From the NCBI RefSeq assembly GCF_029961185.1, contig NZ_JASBQQ010000002.1, forward strand, positions 372,001-436,000: a DNA stretch of 64,000 bases, in the 5' to 3' direction. This document shows, piece after piece, positions 1-8,570 of this stretch. Below the pieces are notes generated by a model. It made no database searches. It was not told the DNA's origin and worked only from the letters and a program-made list of their open reading frames with translations. Position 1 is the stretch's first letter; the number at the start of each line of letters is the position of its first letter. Position numbers and translations under genes: made by a program. Source of the stretch: Albidovulum aestuarii. Lineage in GTDB: Bacteria > Pseudomonadota > Alphaproteobacteria > Rhodobacterales > Rhodobacteraceae.

Positions 1-2
1 TT

Positions 3-707
3 GCGCCCTTCGACAACACCAATGTCCGCAAGGCGCTGAACATGGCGATCGACAAGCAGGCGATCATCGACGTGGTGTTCCAGGGCTCAGGTCAGGCAGC
101 GAAGAACCCGATCCCGCCGACCATCTGGTCCTACAACGACGCGATCGAGGACGACAAGTACGATCCCGAAGCCGCCAAGGCCGCGCTTGAGGCCGAAGGC
201 GTCACCGATCTAAACATGAAGGTCTGGGCAATGCCGGTGCAGCGCCCCTACAACCCGAACGCCCGCCGCATGGCCGAGCTGATCCAGGCCGACATGGCCA
301 AGGTCGGCGTGAATGTCGAGATCGTTTCCTACGAATGGGGCGAGTATCTTGACCGCTCGAAGGCCGAGGATCGTGACGGTGCCGTGCTTCTGGGCTGGAC
401 CGGTGACAACGGCGATCCGGACAACTTCCTTGCCGTGCTTCTTGGCTGTGACGGTGTCGGCGGCTCCAACCGCGCCCAGTGGTGCAATGATGAGTTCGAG
501 GCGCTGATCCAGAAGGCGAAGGTCGTGTCCGATCCGGCAGAGCGCACGCGGCTTTATGAAGAGGCGCAGGTCGTCTTCAAGCGTGAAGCGCCCTGGGCCA
601 CGATCGCCCACTCGGTCGTCTTCATGCCCGTCAGCCCGAAAGTGACCGGTTACAAGGTCCATCCGCTTGGCGGCCATATCTTCTATGGCGTCGATATCGC
701 CGAGTAA
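3..707 (+). CDS. Peptide-type ABC transporter substrate-binding protein, 3' part
   Basis: This is the C-terminal 234 residues of a family 5 extracellular solute-binding protein (DppA/OppA type); the N-terminus and signal peptide lie off the left edge. The frame is open from the first bases. Typical late-domain features are visible: 'VRKALNMAIDKQAI' near the start, 'YDPEAAKAALEAEG', and a 'GWTGDNGDPDNFL' stretch close to the 'W.gD..dp.n' segment of dipeptide-binding proteins. It would act in the periplasm and deliver ligand to the permeases at 1868-3777. A GC-rich hairpin follows the stop, then the M24 hydrolase gene. The ligand cannot be told from sequence; the neighbourhood suggests a small amide or N-heterocycle conjugate rather than general peptides (inference). 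Confidence 0.9.
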   Translation, partial: APFDNTNVRKALNMAIDKQAIIDVVFQGSGQAAKNPIPPTIWSYNDAIEDDKYDPEAAKAALEAEGVTDLNMKVWAMPVQRPYNPNARRMAELIQADMAKVGVNVEIVSYEWGEYLDRSKAEDRDGAVLLGWTGDNGDPDNFLAVLLGCDGVGGSNRAQWCNDEFEALIQKAKVVSDPAERTRLYEEAQVVFKREAPWATIAHSVVFMPVSPKVTGYKVHPLGGHIFYGVDIAE

Positions 708-719
708 GATCATTAGAGC

Positions 720-744
720 GGGCGGGGCCAATGCGGCCCCGCCC
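720..744 (+). promoter_or_regulatory. GC-rich intercistronic hairpin after the binding-protein gene
   Basis: Ten-base perfect arms (720-729 and 735-744) enclose a five-base loop. There is no strong T run, so it is more likely a 3' mRNA-stabilising or attenuating hairpin than a full terminator. Such hairpins are common after binding-protein genes, which need more product than the permeases downstream. Confidence 0.6.
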
Positions 745-767
745 ATTTCCCGGGGGGGAGCCCTTTC

Positions 768-1868
768 ATGACTGACCGCTACGCCGCACATCGCGCGATT
801 GCGCGCGATTTGGGTGTCGATGCCGTGGCACTGGTGCCGGGGCCGAATTTCGAACGCCTCTATGACGCGTCTTTCGGCACCAACGAGCGGCCGATGGTCA
901 TCGTCATTCCGGCCGAGGGTGCGCCCACGGCCCTTGTCCCCAATCTTGAATTGACCTCCTTTGCCAAACTCGGCTTTGAAGGAGAGGTTTTCGACTGGCG
1001 CGACCAGACCGGCTACAATGATGCCTTCGCCGCGATGGCGGGGCACCTGCCTCTCGGCTCGGTCGCAGTCGAGGGTCAGGTTATGCGGGTCTTCACTCAT
1101 CACGCCCTGACTGTCGCCAATCCGGGCCTGAATGTCGTTGATGCTGAATACCAGATCGCAGGGTTGCGGCTGAAGAAGACACCCGAAGAAATAGCCGCCC
1201 TGTCCGAAGCGATCCGGATATCAGAGGCTGCGCTTGGCGAAACGCTCGATCAGATCCGGGCCGGCATGACAGAGGCACAAGTCGAACGCATCCTTGTCGC
1301 CGCCCTCTTCGCCCATGGCGCCGACGATCAGGCCTTTGGCGCGCTGGTCGCCGCCTCGGATAATTCCGCCCATTCCCACGCCCATGCCCGCGACGATTAC
1401 CAGATCCAGCCGGGCGACGCGCTGTTGATCGACTTCGGCGCAAAGAAGCACCGTTTCTGCGCTGATATCACCCGCACCGTCTTTGTCGGCCATGCTACGG
1501 ATGAGGCGCAGGCCGTCTATGACACCGTCCTGCGCGCCAATCTCATGGGCCACGCCCGCACCGAGCCCGGCGCAACGGCCCACGACGTCGATGACGCGGT
1601 CATCTCGGTGCTGGAAGCCTCGCCCTTCGCCGACCGCATCCGCACCAAGACCGGCCATGGGTTGGGCCGCGACGTGCATGAGGCGCCGTATATCATGCGC
1701 GGCAATCCTCAGGTGCTGGAACCCGGCATGGTCTTTACCAACGAACCCGGACTTTACCGCACCGGTCCCGGCGGTTTTGGTGTTAGGATCGAAGACGATG
1801 TTCTTGTCACTGAGACCGGGTCCCGCTCGCTTACCACATTTCCCAAAGAACTGAGGATCGTCGGCTGA
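768..1868 (+). CDS. M24 family metallopeptidase / Xaa-Pro peptidase-like hydrolase
   Basis: A 366-residue protein with the two-part architecture of aminopeptidase P, creatinase and ectoine hydrolase: an N-terminal creatinase-like domain (about 1-135) and a pita-bread catalytic domain (about 140-360). The five metal ligands of the family are visible: Asp222 (LIDFG), Asp233 (ADITRT), His297 (TGHGLG), Glu326 (TNEPGLY) and Glu342 (RIEDDV). There is no signal peptide, so it is cytosolic. The stop overlaps the next start by one base (TGATG), placing it inside the transporter operon. Family members cleave Xaa-Pro peptides or C-N bonds in small molecules such as creatine and ectoine. Its position between binding protein and permeases suggests it splits the imported compound (inference). 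Confidence 0.88.
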   Translation: MTDRYAAHRAIARDLGVDAVALVPGPNFERLYDASFGTNERPMVIVIPAEGAPTALVPNLELTSFAKLGFEGEVFDWRDQTGYNDAFAAMAGHLPLGSVAVEGQVMRVFTHHALTVANPGLNVVDAEYQIAGLRLKKTPEEIAALSEAIRISEAALGETLDQIRAGMTEAQVERILVAALFAHGADDQAFGALVAASDNSAHSHAHARDDYQIQPGDALLIDFGAKKHRFCADITRTVFVGHATDEAQAVYDTVLRANLMGHARTEPGATAHDVDDAVISVLEASPFADRIRTKTGHGLGRDVHEAPYIMRGNPQVLEPGMVFTNEPGLYRTGPGGFGVRIEDDVLVTETGSRSLTTFPKELRIVG

Positions 1869-2875
1869 TGTTCCGCTATCTCCTCTCGCGCCTCCTGACG
1901 TTTCTGCCGACTTTCTTCGGCGTGACGATCATTTCCTTTGCCTTCATCCGCATGCTGCCCGGCGATCCGATCATCGTCATGGCGGGCGAACGCGGGGTAA
2001 GTGAAGAGCGCTATGCCGAACTCATCCAGCAGTTCGGTTTCGATCAGCCGATCTGGCGACAATACCTCGACTATCTCGGCGGTGTCGTGCAGGGCGATCT
2101 GGGGCAGAGCTTTGTCACCAAGAAACCGGTCTGGGACGAGTTTTTCGCGCTTTTCCCGGCGACACTGGAACTCTCGATCTGCGCGATGATCTTCGCCGTA
2201 GCCCTCGGCCTGCCCGCAGGCGTCATTGCCGCCGTGAACCGGGGCAAGCTCTTCGACCGGACGCTGATGTCGACCGCCCTTGTTGGCTATTCAATGCCGA
2301 TCTTCTGGTGGGCGCTCCTGCTGATCATCGTCTTTTCCGGCATGCTCGGGATCACGCCCGTTTCGGGCCGGATCAGCTTGCTCTACTACTTCGACAATCC
2401 GTCCGGCTTCATGCTCTGGGATGCGCTCGTGTCAGACCAGAAGGGGGCGTTCTGGTCCGCACTTCATCACCTGATCCTGCCGACGATCGTTCTGGGCACC
2501 ATTCCGCTGGCCGTCATCGCCCGCCAGACCCGGTCAGCGATGCTGGAGGTGCTGAGCGAAGACTATATCCGGACCGCGCGTGCCAAGGGCCTCGCGCCCG
2601 GCCGCGTCAACGGTGTCCACGCGCTTCGTAACGCCCTGATCCCGGTTATCACGGTGATCGGCCTCAGTGTCGGCACCCTTCTAGCCGGCGCGATCCTGAC
2701 CGAAACCATTTTCTCATGGCCTGGCATCGGCAAGTGGATGGTCGATAGTATCTTCCGCCGCGACTACCCGGTCGTGCAGGGCGGCCTCTTGTTGATCGCC
2801 GTCATGGTGATGATCGTGAACCTGACCGTGGACGTGCTCTACGGCCTCATCAATCCCAAGATCAGGAAACGCTGA
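1868..2875 (+). CDS. ABC transporter permease, DppB type
   Basis: A 335-residue inner-membrane protein with the opening helix 'LLSRLLTFLPTFFGVTIISF' and the family segment 'MLPGDPI' typical of DppB/OppB. The EAA loop for ATPase contact is seen around 'YIRTARAKGLAPGRVNGVHALRNALIPV'-like sequence near residues 230-260. Six or so transmembrane segments are apparent. It overlaps the hydrolase stop and its own stop overlaps the next start, so it is translationally coupled on both sides. It forms the channel with the 2875-3777 permease. Confidence 0.93.
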   Translation: MFRYLLSRLLTFLPTFFGVTIISFAFIRMLPGDPIIVMAGERGVSEERYAELIQQFGFDQPIWRQYLDYLGGVVQGDLGQSFVTKKPVWDEFFALFPATLELSICAMIFAVALGLPAGVIAAVNRGKLFDRTLMSTALVGYSMPIFWWALLLIIVFSGMLGITPVSGRISLLYYFDNPSGFMLWDALVSDQKGAFWSALHHLILPTIVLGTIPLAVIARQTRSAMLEVLSEDYIRTARAKGLAPGRVNGVHALRNALIPVITVIGLSVGTLLAGAILTETIFSWPGIGKWMVDSIFRRDYPVVQGGLLLIAVMVMIVNLTVDVLYGLINPKIRKR

Positions 2876-3777
2876 TGGCTCTGACGCCCGTAACCTCCGG
2901 GACCTTGCGGAACCGCCCCGGCCGCCTGCAGGAATTCTGGTACTATTTCCGTGAAAACCGTGGCGCCGTCATCGGACTCTGGGTTTTCGCGGCCTTCATC
3001 GTCGTGGCCCTCTTCGCGCCGATCCTCGCCCCGCACGACCCAACCCAGCAATTCCGCGATGCGCTGCTGCAACCGCCCTTCTGGGAAGAAGGCGGCAGCC
3101 TGACCTATCCCTTGGGCACCGACGCGGTCGGTCGCGACATGCTCTCGCGGCTTCTGCACGGCGCGCGCTATTCCTTCTATGTCGGCATCATCGTCGTGAC
3201 CTTCGCGGCCTCCGGCGGGATCGTCATCGGCCTTCTGGCGGGCTTTGCCCCGAAATGGGTAGATACGATCATCATGCGAGTGATGGACATCATCCTCGCC
3301 TTTCCCTCTCTGCTGCTCGCTCTCGTTCTCGTCGCGATCCTAGGGCCATCACTCACGAATGCCATGATCGCGATCGCTATCGTGCTGCAGCCACATTACG
3401 TCCGGCTCACGCGCGCGAGCGTGCTGTCAGAGAGGTCGAAAGATTACGTGACGGCGGCCCGTGTCGCCGGCGCAAAACAGACGCGACTGATGTTCATCAC
3501 CGTGCTGCCGAACTGCCTATCACCGATCATCGTGCAGGGGGCGCTCTCGTTCTCGACCGCGATCCTTGATGCCGCCGCCCTTGGCTTTCTCGGCATGGGC
3601 GCGCAACCCCCCACCCCCGAATGGGGCACGATGCTGGCCGAGGCTCGCGAATTCATCCTGCGCGCCTGGTGGGTCGTGACCTTCCCCGGCGTTGCGATCC
3701 TGATCACCGTCCTTGCCATCAACCTGATGGGCGACGGGCTGCGCGACGCGCTCGACCCGAAACTGAAGCGGAGCTGA
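2875..3777 (+). CDS. ABC transporter permease, DppC type
   Basis: A 300-residue permease with a cytoplasmic N-tail and first helix ('[25 protein letters not shown]'), the DppC/OppC signature '[21 protein letters not shown]', and an EAA-type loop near '[18 protein letters not shown]'. Five further helices follow. It starts on the last base of the preceding stop codon and is followed after four bases by the ATPase gene. It pairs with the DppB-type subunit in the inner membrane. Confidence 0.93.
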   Translation: MALTPVTSGTLRNRPGRLQEFWYYFRENRGAVIGLWVFAAFIVVALFAPILAPHDPTQQFRDALLQPPFWEEGGSLTYPLGTDAVGRDMLSRLLHGARYSFYVGIIVVTFAASGGIVIGLLAGFAPKWVDTIIMRVMDIILAFPSLLLALVLVAILGPSLTNAMIAIAIVLQPHYVRLTRASVLSERSKDYVTAARVAGAKQTRLMFITVLPNCLSPIIVQGALSFSTAILDAAALGFLGMGAQPPTPEWGTMLAEAREFILRAWWVVTFPGVAILITVLAINLMGDGLRDALDPKLKRS

Positions 3778-3781
3778 GCCG

Positions 3782-4759
3782 ATGCCCCTTCTCGATATCC
3801 GAAACCTCTCGGTCGATTTCGCCACCGCCTCGGGCCAGTTCCGCGCCGTCGATGGCGTCGATGTAAACGTCGATACCGGCGATATCCTTGCGATCGTCGG
3901 CGAATCCGGCTCCGGCAAGTCGGTTTCCATGCTTGCCATGATGGGGCTCCTGCCCTGGACCGCGACGATCACCGCCGATGTGATGAGCTTTGGCGGTCAG
4001 GACCTGCGGGGCCTGACGCCCCGCCAGCGCCGCAAGATCATCGGCAAGGATATGGCGATGATCTTTCAGGAACCGATGTCGTCCCTGAACCCTTGCTTCA
4101 CCGCCGGGTTCCAGATCAAGGAGGCTTTACGACTGCATCTCGGCCTCGACGCGAAAGAGCGTCACGCCAAGGCCATCGAACTGTTCGAGATGGTCGGCAT
4201 CCCCGCGCCCGAGGATCGGCTCAAGGCCTTCCCGCACCAGCTGTCGGGCGGCATGAACCAGCGGGTGATGATCGCGATGGCCATCGCCTGCAGCCCGAAG
4301 CTGCTGATCGCCGACGAACCGACAACCGCGCTCGATGTGACCATTCAGGCGCAGATCCTCGACCTTCTGACCGGGCTTCAGCGCGAAACCGGAATGGCGC
4401 TGATCCTGATCACCCATGACATGGGCGTCGTGGCCGAAACCGCCGAGCGGGTGCAGGTGCAATATGCGGGCCAGAAGGTGGAGGAACAGCCCGTGGGCGA
4501 TCTCTTCGAGACGCCTCATCACCCCTATACGGCGGCCCTGCTGGCGGCGCTCCCTGAGCGCGCCACATCGCGCAAACTGCCGACCATCCCCGGCGTCGTG
4601 CCCGGCCAGTTCGACCGGCCGATGGGTTGCCTTTTCTCGCCCCGCTGCCAGTTCGCGGATGACAGATGCCGCAACACGCCGCCCGCGCCCTGCGGCCCGG
4701 AACTCGGCCTCGCCCGCTGCCACTATCCCCTGAACGCCAAAGCGGAGGCAACGGCATGA
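3782..4759 (+). CDS. ABC transporter ATP-binding protein, DppD type
   Basis: A 325-residue ATPase with Walker A GESGSGKS, signature LSGGMNQR, Walker [13 protein letters not shown] and the switch His in 'LITHDMGVV'. The C-terminus carries the oligopeptide-transporter extension with clustered cysteines ('[14 protein letters not shown]'), known in some homologues to bind an Fe-S cluster. Its stop overlaps the following start by four bases (ATGA). It drives import together with the DppF-type partner. Confidence 0.94.
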   Translation: MPLLDIRNLSVDFATASGQFRAVDGVDVNVDTGDILAIVGESGSGKSVSMLAMMGLLPWTATITADVMSFGGQDLRGLTPRQRRKIIGKDMAMIFQEPMSSLNPCFTAGFQIKEALRLHLGLDAKERHAKAIELFEMVGIPAPEDRLKAFPHQLSGGMNQRVMIAMAIACSPKLLIADEPTTALDVTIQAQILDLLTGLQRETGMALILITHDMGVVAETAERVQVQYAGQKVEEQPVGDLFETPHHPYTAALLAALPERATSRKLPTIPGVVPGQFDRPMGCLFSPRCQFADDRCRNTPPAPCGPELGLARCHYPLNAKAEATA

Positions 4760-5712
4760 GCACCCCGGTCGTCATCGCCGAAAACCTCACCCGCCACTAC
4801 GACGTCAAGGGCGGCCTGTTCTCCAAGGGCGGCACAGTGCGCGCCGTCTCTGAAACGAGCTTCAAGCTTGAACCCGGAAAGACCCTCGCCGTCGTCGGCG
4901 AGTCGGGCTGCGGCAAGTCCACCCTCGCCCGCCTGATCACGATGATCGAGGAACCGACCTCAGGCACCTTCTCCATCGGCGGTCAGAACGTGACGCCGGA
5001 GACCTGGGCCTCGCATCGCGCCGATGTGCAGATCGTGTTTCAGGACCCCTATGGATCACTGAACCCGCGCCAGCGGATCGGTTCGATCCTTGAGGAACCG
5101 CTGAAGATCAACCGCCCCGACATGCCCGCCGCCGACCGCGAGGCCAAGGCGCGCGACATGCTGAAGCTCGTGGGCCTGCGCCCGGAGCATTTCGACCGTT
5201 ACCCTCACATGTTCTCGGGCGGCCAGCGCCAGCGCATCGCGGTGGCCCGCGCGCTGATGCTGGAACCGAAGGTGCTGGTGCTGGATGAACCCGTCTCGGC
5301 CCTCGATCTGTCGATCCAGAGCCAGATCCTGAACCTTCTCGTGGACCTGCAGGAACGGCTCGGCCTTGCTTACTTGTTCATCAGCCATGACCTCTCCGTT
5401 GTGAAACACATGGCCGACGACATCATCGTCATGTATCTCGGCCGCCCGGTCGAGGTCGGGCCTAAGGCAGAGATCTTCGCAAAACCGCGTCACCCCTATA
5501 CCAAGGCGCTCCTCTCGGCGACGCCAATGGCCGACCCCAAGGCGAAGAAGACGCGGATCAAGCTGGAAGGCGAACTGCCCTCGCCCCTGAACGTGCCCGC
5601 AGGCTGCGCCTTCGCGCCGCGCTGCTGGAAGGTGAAGGACAAGTGCCGCGCCGAACGTCCGGTGCTTGGGGATGAGGTGCATCCCGCCGCCTGCTTCTTC
5701 CCCGAAGCCTGA
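4756..5712 (+). CDS. ABC transporter ATP-binding protein, DppF type
   Basis: A 318-residue ATPase with Walker [10 protein letters not shown], signature FSGGQRQR, Walker [13 protein letters not shown] and 'FISHDLSVV'. I chose the ATG at 4756, which overlaps the DppD-type stop in ATGA; an in-frame ATG 90 bases upstream would add an Arg/Pro-rich tail lying wholly inside the previous gene. The C-terminal cysteine-bearing oligopeptide domain is present ('[14 protein letters not shown]'). It is the last gene of the transporter operon. A 100-bp gap holding an operator-like motif and a hairpin separates it from the amidohydrolase. Confidence 0.93.
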   Translation: MSTPVVIAENLTRHYDVKGGLFSKGGTVRAVSETSFKLEPGKTLAVVGESGCGKSTLARLITMIEEPTSGTFSIGGQNVTPETWASHRADVQIVFQDPYGSLNPRQRIGSILEEPLKINRPDMPAADREAKARDMLKLVGLRPEHFDRYPHMFSGGQRQRIAVARALMLEPKVLVLDEPVSALDLSIQSQILNLLVDLQERLGLAYLFISHDLSVVKHMADDIIVMYLGRPVEVGPKAEIFAKPRHPYTKALLSATPMADPKAKKTRIKLEGELPSPLNVPAGCAFAPRCWKVKDKCRAERPVLGDEVHPAACFFPEA

Positions 5713-5752
5713 CGGAAGGTGTGTTGAAACCAACCTGACGCAGCGCCAAACC

Positions 5753-5768
5753 ATTTGCCTGCAAACAG
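5753..5768 (+). promoter_or_regulatory. Candidate MarR operator upstream of the enamidase-like gene
   Basis: The sequence ATTTGCCTGCAAACAG contains the inverted repeat TTTGC-CT-GCAAA. Twelve of 16 bases match a motif at 13692-13707 in the promoter region of the divergent marR gene. Two matching palindromes in the two control regions of one catabolic locus suggest a shared operator. There is no experimental support; a 12/16 match can arise by chance. Confidence 0.45.
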
Positions 5769-5774
5769 CTCTTG

Positions 5775-5813
5775 TGGGACCATCTCCGCCATAACGTCAA
5801 GGAGATGGTCCCA
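5775..5813 (+). promoter_or_regulatory. Hairpin occluding the ribosome-binding site of the amidohydrolase
   Basis: Thirteen-base perfect arms (5775-5787 and 5801-5813) are separated by 13 bases. The right arm contains GGAGA, the only good Shine-Dalgarno for the ATG at 5813, and its last base is the A of that start codon. In RNA, the folded form would block initiation, which suggests translational control or a termination decoy. It could also be a DNA-level operator. Confidence 0.6.
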
Positions 5814-7009
5814 TGGCTGATCCCGCCCCCGCCGCCACCAGCAAGACGAAACTTGTCATCCGCAATATCGGCCAGATCCTCTCGGGCAAGATCGAGGAAC
5901 CGCTGATCGACGGCGATTGCGTGGTCTGCGACGGCGACCGGATCACGGCGGTGGGCTACGAGAAGGACCTCGACACCGACCGGGCGACGACCGTGGTTGA
6001 TGCCAAGGGCGTGACCCTCTGCCCCGGCCTTATTGACAGCCATGTGCATCCCGTGATCGGTGACTACACGCCCCGCCAGCAACAGCTGAACTGGATCGAT
6101 TCCTGCCTCCATGGCGGCGTCACCACGATGATCTCGGCGGGTGAGGTACACGCACCGGGCCGTCCTAAGGACATCGTCGGGCTGAAGGCCATGGCGATCG
6201 CCTCGCAGCGCTGGTACGAAAACTTCCGCCCCTCGGGCGTCAAGGTCCATTCCGGTGCGCCCGTGCTCGAAGAGGGCATGGTCGAGAGCGACTTCAAAGA
6301 CTTGGCCGATGCGGGCGTGAAACTGCTGGGTGAGGTCGGGCTCGGTTCCGTCAAGGCCGGCGAGACGGCGGCCCAGATGGTCAAATGGGCCCGCAAATAC
6401 GGCATCCAGTCGACCATCCATACCGGCGGCCCCTCGATCCCCGGCTCCGGCCTCATCGACAAGGATGTGGTGCTGGAGGCGGATGCCGACATTATCGGCC
6501 ATATCAACGGCGGTCACACAGCCCTTCCCGACGACCAGATCACCTGCCTTTGCGAAAGCTGCCTGAGGGGTATCGAAATCGTCCATAACGGCAACGAACG
6601 CGCGGGCCTCCTCGCCATGCGCACCGCCTTTGAACTTGGCCAGCCCGAGCGCATCATCCTCGGCACCGACGCGCCTGCTGGCTCCGGCGTGCAGCCACTC
6701 GGCATCCTGCGCATGATCGCCATGCTCTCCAGCCTCGGTGACATCCCGCCCGAGATTGCCTTCTGCTTTGCCACCGGCAACACGGCAAGGATGCGCGACC
6801 TCGATTGCGGCATCATCGAACCGGGCAAAGCGGCGGATTTTGTCCTTATCGACATGGCCCAGCACGCGCCCGGCGGCTCGATGCTGGCCTCCATCCATCA
6901 GGGCAACCTGCCAGGTGTTGGCATGACCGTGATCGACGGAATTGTCCGCACCACCCGCAGCCGCAACACGCCCCCCGCCACGCGGCTACCGGAAATTGTC
7001 GAGACTTGA
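5813..7009 (+). CDS. Enamidase-like amidohydrolase
   Basis: A 398-residue member of the metal-dependent amidohydrolase superfamily. Visible ligand-type residues: His77 and His79 (DSHVHP), Glu174 (LGEVGLG), His203 (TIHTGG), His230 (IGHINGG) and Asp286 (GTDAP). The overall pattern, including 'HGGVTTMISAGE', 'PGRPKDIVGLKA' and the ending 'SRNTPPA', closely follows what I recall of enamidase from Eubacterium barkeri, which hydrolyses 1,4,5,6-tetrahydro-6-oxonicotinate to 2-formylglutarate and ammonia. No signal peptide, so cytosolic. It converges on a 6-hydroxynicotinate reductase-like gene, whose product would be its substrate. It is separate from the transporter operon by a hairpin-bearing gap. 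The family match is strong; the exact substrate is inferred. Confidence 0.8.
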   Translation: MADPAPAATSKTKLVIRNIGQILSGKIEEPLIDGDCVVCDGDRITAVGYEKDLDTDRATTVVDAKGVTLCPGLIDSHVHPVIGDYTPRQQQLNWIDSCLHGGVTTMISAGEVHAPGRPKDIVGLKAMAIASQRWYENFRPSGVKVHSGAPVLEEGMVESDFKDLADAGVKLLGEVGLGSVKAGETAAQMVKWARKYGIQSTIHTGGPSIPGSGLIDKDVVLEADADIIGHINGGHTALPDDQITCLCESCLRGIEIVHNGNERAGLLAMRTAFELGQPERIILGTDAPAGSGVQPLGILRMIAMLSSLGDIPPEIAFCFATGNTARMRDLDCGIIEPGKAADFVLIDMAQHAPGGSMLASIHQGNLPGVGMTVIDGIVRTTRSRNTPPATRLPEIVET

Positions 7010-7053
7010 TGTCACTTTCTGTCGGAAAAAAACTCCCGCCGGAGGCAAACCGG

Positions 7054-7108
7054 AGCATGCGGGCCCTGCCCGCATGCTACAGATAACTTGCGCCCGGGAA
7101 CCGGGCGC
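7054..7108. terminator. Two hairpins between convergent genes
   Basis: Two strong palindromes fill the 114-bp gap between convergent genes: arms 7054-7064/7068-7078 (11 bp, 3-base loop) and 7090-7097/7101-7108 (8 bp, 3-base loop). Neither has a clear T run. They probably end or protect the two opposing transcripts. Confidence 0.5.
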
Positions 7109-7123
7109 TCAATTTGAATACAC

Positions 7124-8569
7124 CTACCGGTCTCTCCTGACGGTCACACGCCGCTCGATCTCTCCGGCAATCTCCTCGACCCGGCGCACCTGATCCATAT
7201 GGCCGCCGAGGGCGGCATAGTCCGACAGCCGCATGGTGAACTCGATGGGCGCCACCAACGCGGGCGTTGGCACATAGCCAAAGGCGTTCGACGGCATCTC
7301 GGTCACGTCCGCCATGAAGGTGATGCCGCCGCCGGGCCAGACATAACACTCCGCCCCGCCGCAGGTCACATTCGTCACCGCCTCGCGAACGGATCGCGTC
7401 AGCCGGACCGGATTTTCCGTCACACCGGCCCGCAGGGACCCGCCGGCCCCGCCCATGAAGACGACCGAGGTCATCGACGGCTCGCAGTTCTCGGCGATCC
7501 TCTCAACCGATTGCCTGAGACTCTCCGGAAGCTCGGTCGGCACCGGCCGCAGATCGGCGTCGAGCACATAATACCCAAACTGCTCGCCTGTAGTGGAAAC
7601 CATCAGCAGCGTCAGGCCTGGCCGTGCGGGCGCTCGCCAGGGCCCAAGGATCGTCAGCGGGTCCGATATATTCGTGCCGCCCCAGCCGGTTCCTGGCTCG
7701 GCCACGCGGAAATAGCGGCCCGGCGTCGATTTGTGGCCGAGGATCTTGATCCCCGTCGGCTCAACCCCCAGGACCTTACCCGCCTGATGTTCGGAAAGGA
7801 CGCCGGTGATGTGATCGTCCACCACCACAACCTCATCGACCAGCCCATGCCATTGCTTGGCGAACATGCCGATTGTCGCGGACCCGCAGCCGACCCGCAT
7901 CAGATGCTCTTCCTCGCCATTCACAATGGGCGGCCTGCCCGCCTGCAACACAACGTCGGCCCCGCCGTCGATACTCATCTCCACCGCTTCGCGATTGCAC
8001 AGGCGCAGAAGCGCATCGCAGGTCACCCGGCCCTCCTTCTTGCCACCACCCGTCAGGTGATGCACGCCGCCGAGCGATAGCATCTGCGAACCGTATTCGG
8101 CCGTCATCACATGGCCGATGGGCTCGCCATCGACCCTCACCGGCGCCGCCTCAGGCCCCAGATAGCGGTCGGTGTCGATTTTCACCTTGGCCCCGCAATA
8201 GGAAAATATCCCTTCGGTCACGATGGTGACCATGTCCACACCGTCATGATCCTGCGCCACGATGAAGGGGGCGGGCTTGTAGTCGGGATAGGTCGTGCCC
8301 GCGCCGATGGCGGTTATGAAGGGCCGGTCGGTCCTGAGCAGGTCACCGTCCCACTCGCCCGCCTCAAGTTCCAGGAAGGGCACGACCTGGCCATCACCCT
8401 CCTTGGCCGCTTCCAGCACCGTGAACGGGTCGAGCCGCACCAGTTCACCGCCCTCATTGGCATAGCGGTCGCAGGCCCCGGCGCGGCCCTCGGCGATATA
8501 ACACATGACCGGACAGGCATCGCATCTGATCTTGTCTTTCATACGGGATTCAACGGCTTGCCTGACCAT
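7124..8569 (-). CDS. 6-hydroxynicotinate reductase-like Fe-S protein
   Basis: A 481-residue protein. Near the N-terminus it has a four-cysteine cluster site C16-x2-C19-x3-C23-x9-C33. The rest is a large domain with many glycine-rich motifs ('GGVHHLTGGGKKEG', 'MGGAGGSLRAGV'). I recognise the family as 6-hydroxynicotinate reductase of E. barkeri, a ferredoxin-dependent Fe-S flavoprotein that reduces 6-hydroxynicotinate to tetrahydro-6-oxonicotinate. The start at 8569 has a good GGAGGG site and lies one base after the hydroxylase stop. It is the last gene of the five-gene minus operon and converges with the enamidase-like gene. The combination with a molybdenum hydroxylase and enamidase strongly supports a reductive N-heterocycle route; the actual ring compound is not proven. 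Confidence 0.75.
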   Translation of the reverse strand: MVRQAVESRMKDKIRCDACPVMCYIAEGRAGACDRYANEGGELVRLDPFTVLEAAKEGDGQVVPFLELEAGEWDGDLLRTDRPFITAIGAGTTYPDYKPAPFIVAQDHDGVDMVTIVTEGIFSYCGAKVKIDTDRYLGPEAAPVRVDGEPIGHVMTAEYGSQMLSLGGVHHLTGGGKKEGRVTCDALLRLCNREAVEMSIDGGADVVLQAGRPPIVNGEEEHLMRVGCGSATIGMFAKQWHGLVDEVVVVDDHITGVLSEHQAGKVLGVEPTGIKILGHKSTPGRYFRVAEPGTGWGGTNISDPLTILGPWRAPARPGLTLLMVSTTGEQFGYYVLDADLRPVPTELPESLRQSVERIAENCEPSMTSVVFMGGAGGSLRAGVTENPVRLTRSVREAVTNVTCGGAECYVWPGGGITFMADVTEMPSNAFGYVPTPALVAPIEFTMRLSDYAALGGHMDQVRRVEEIAGEIERRVTVRRDR

Positions 8570-8570
8570 G

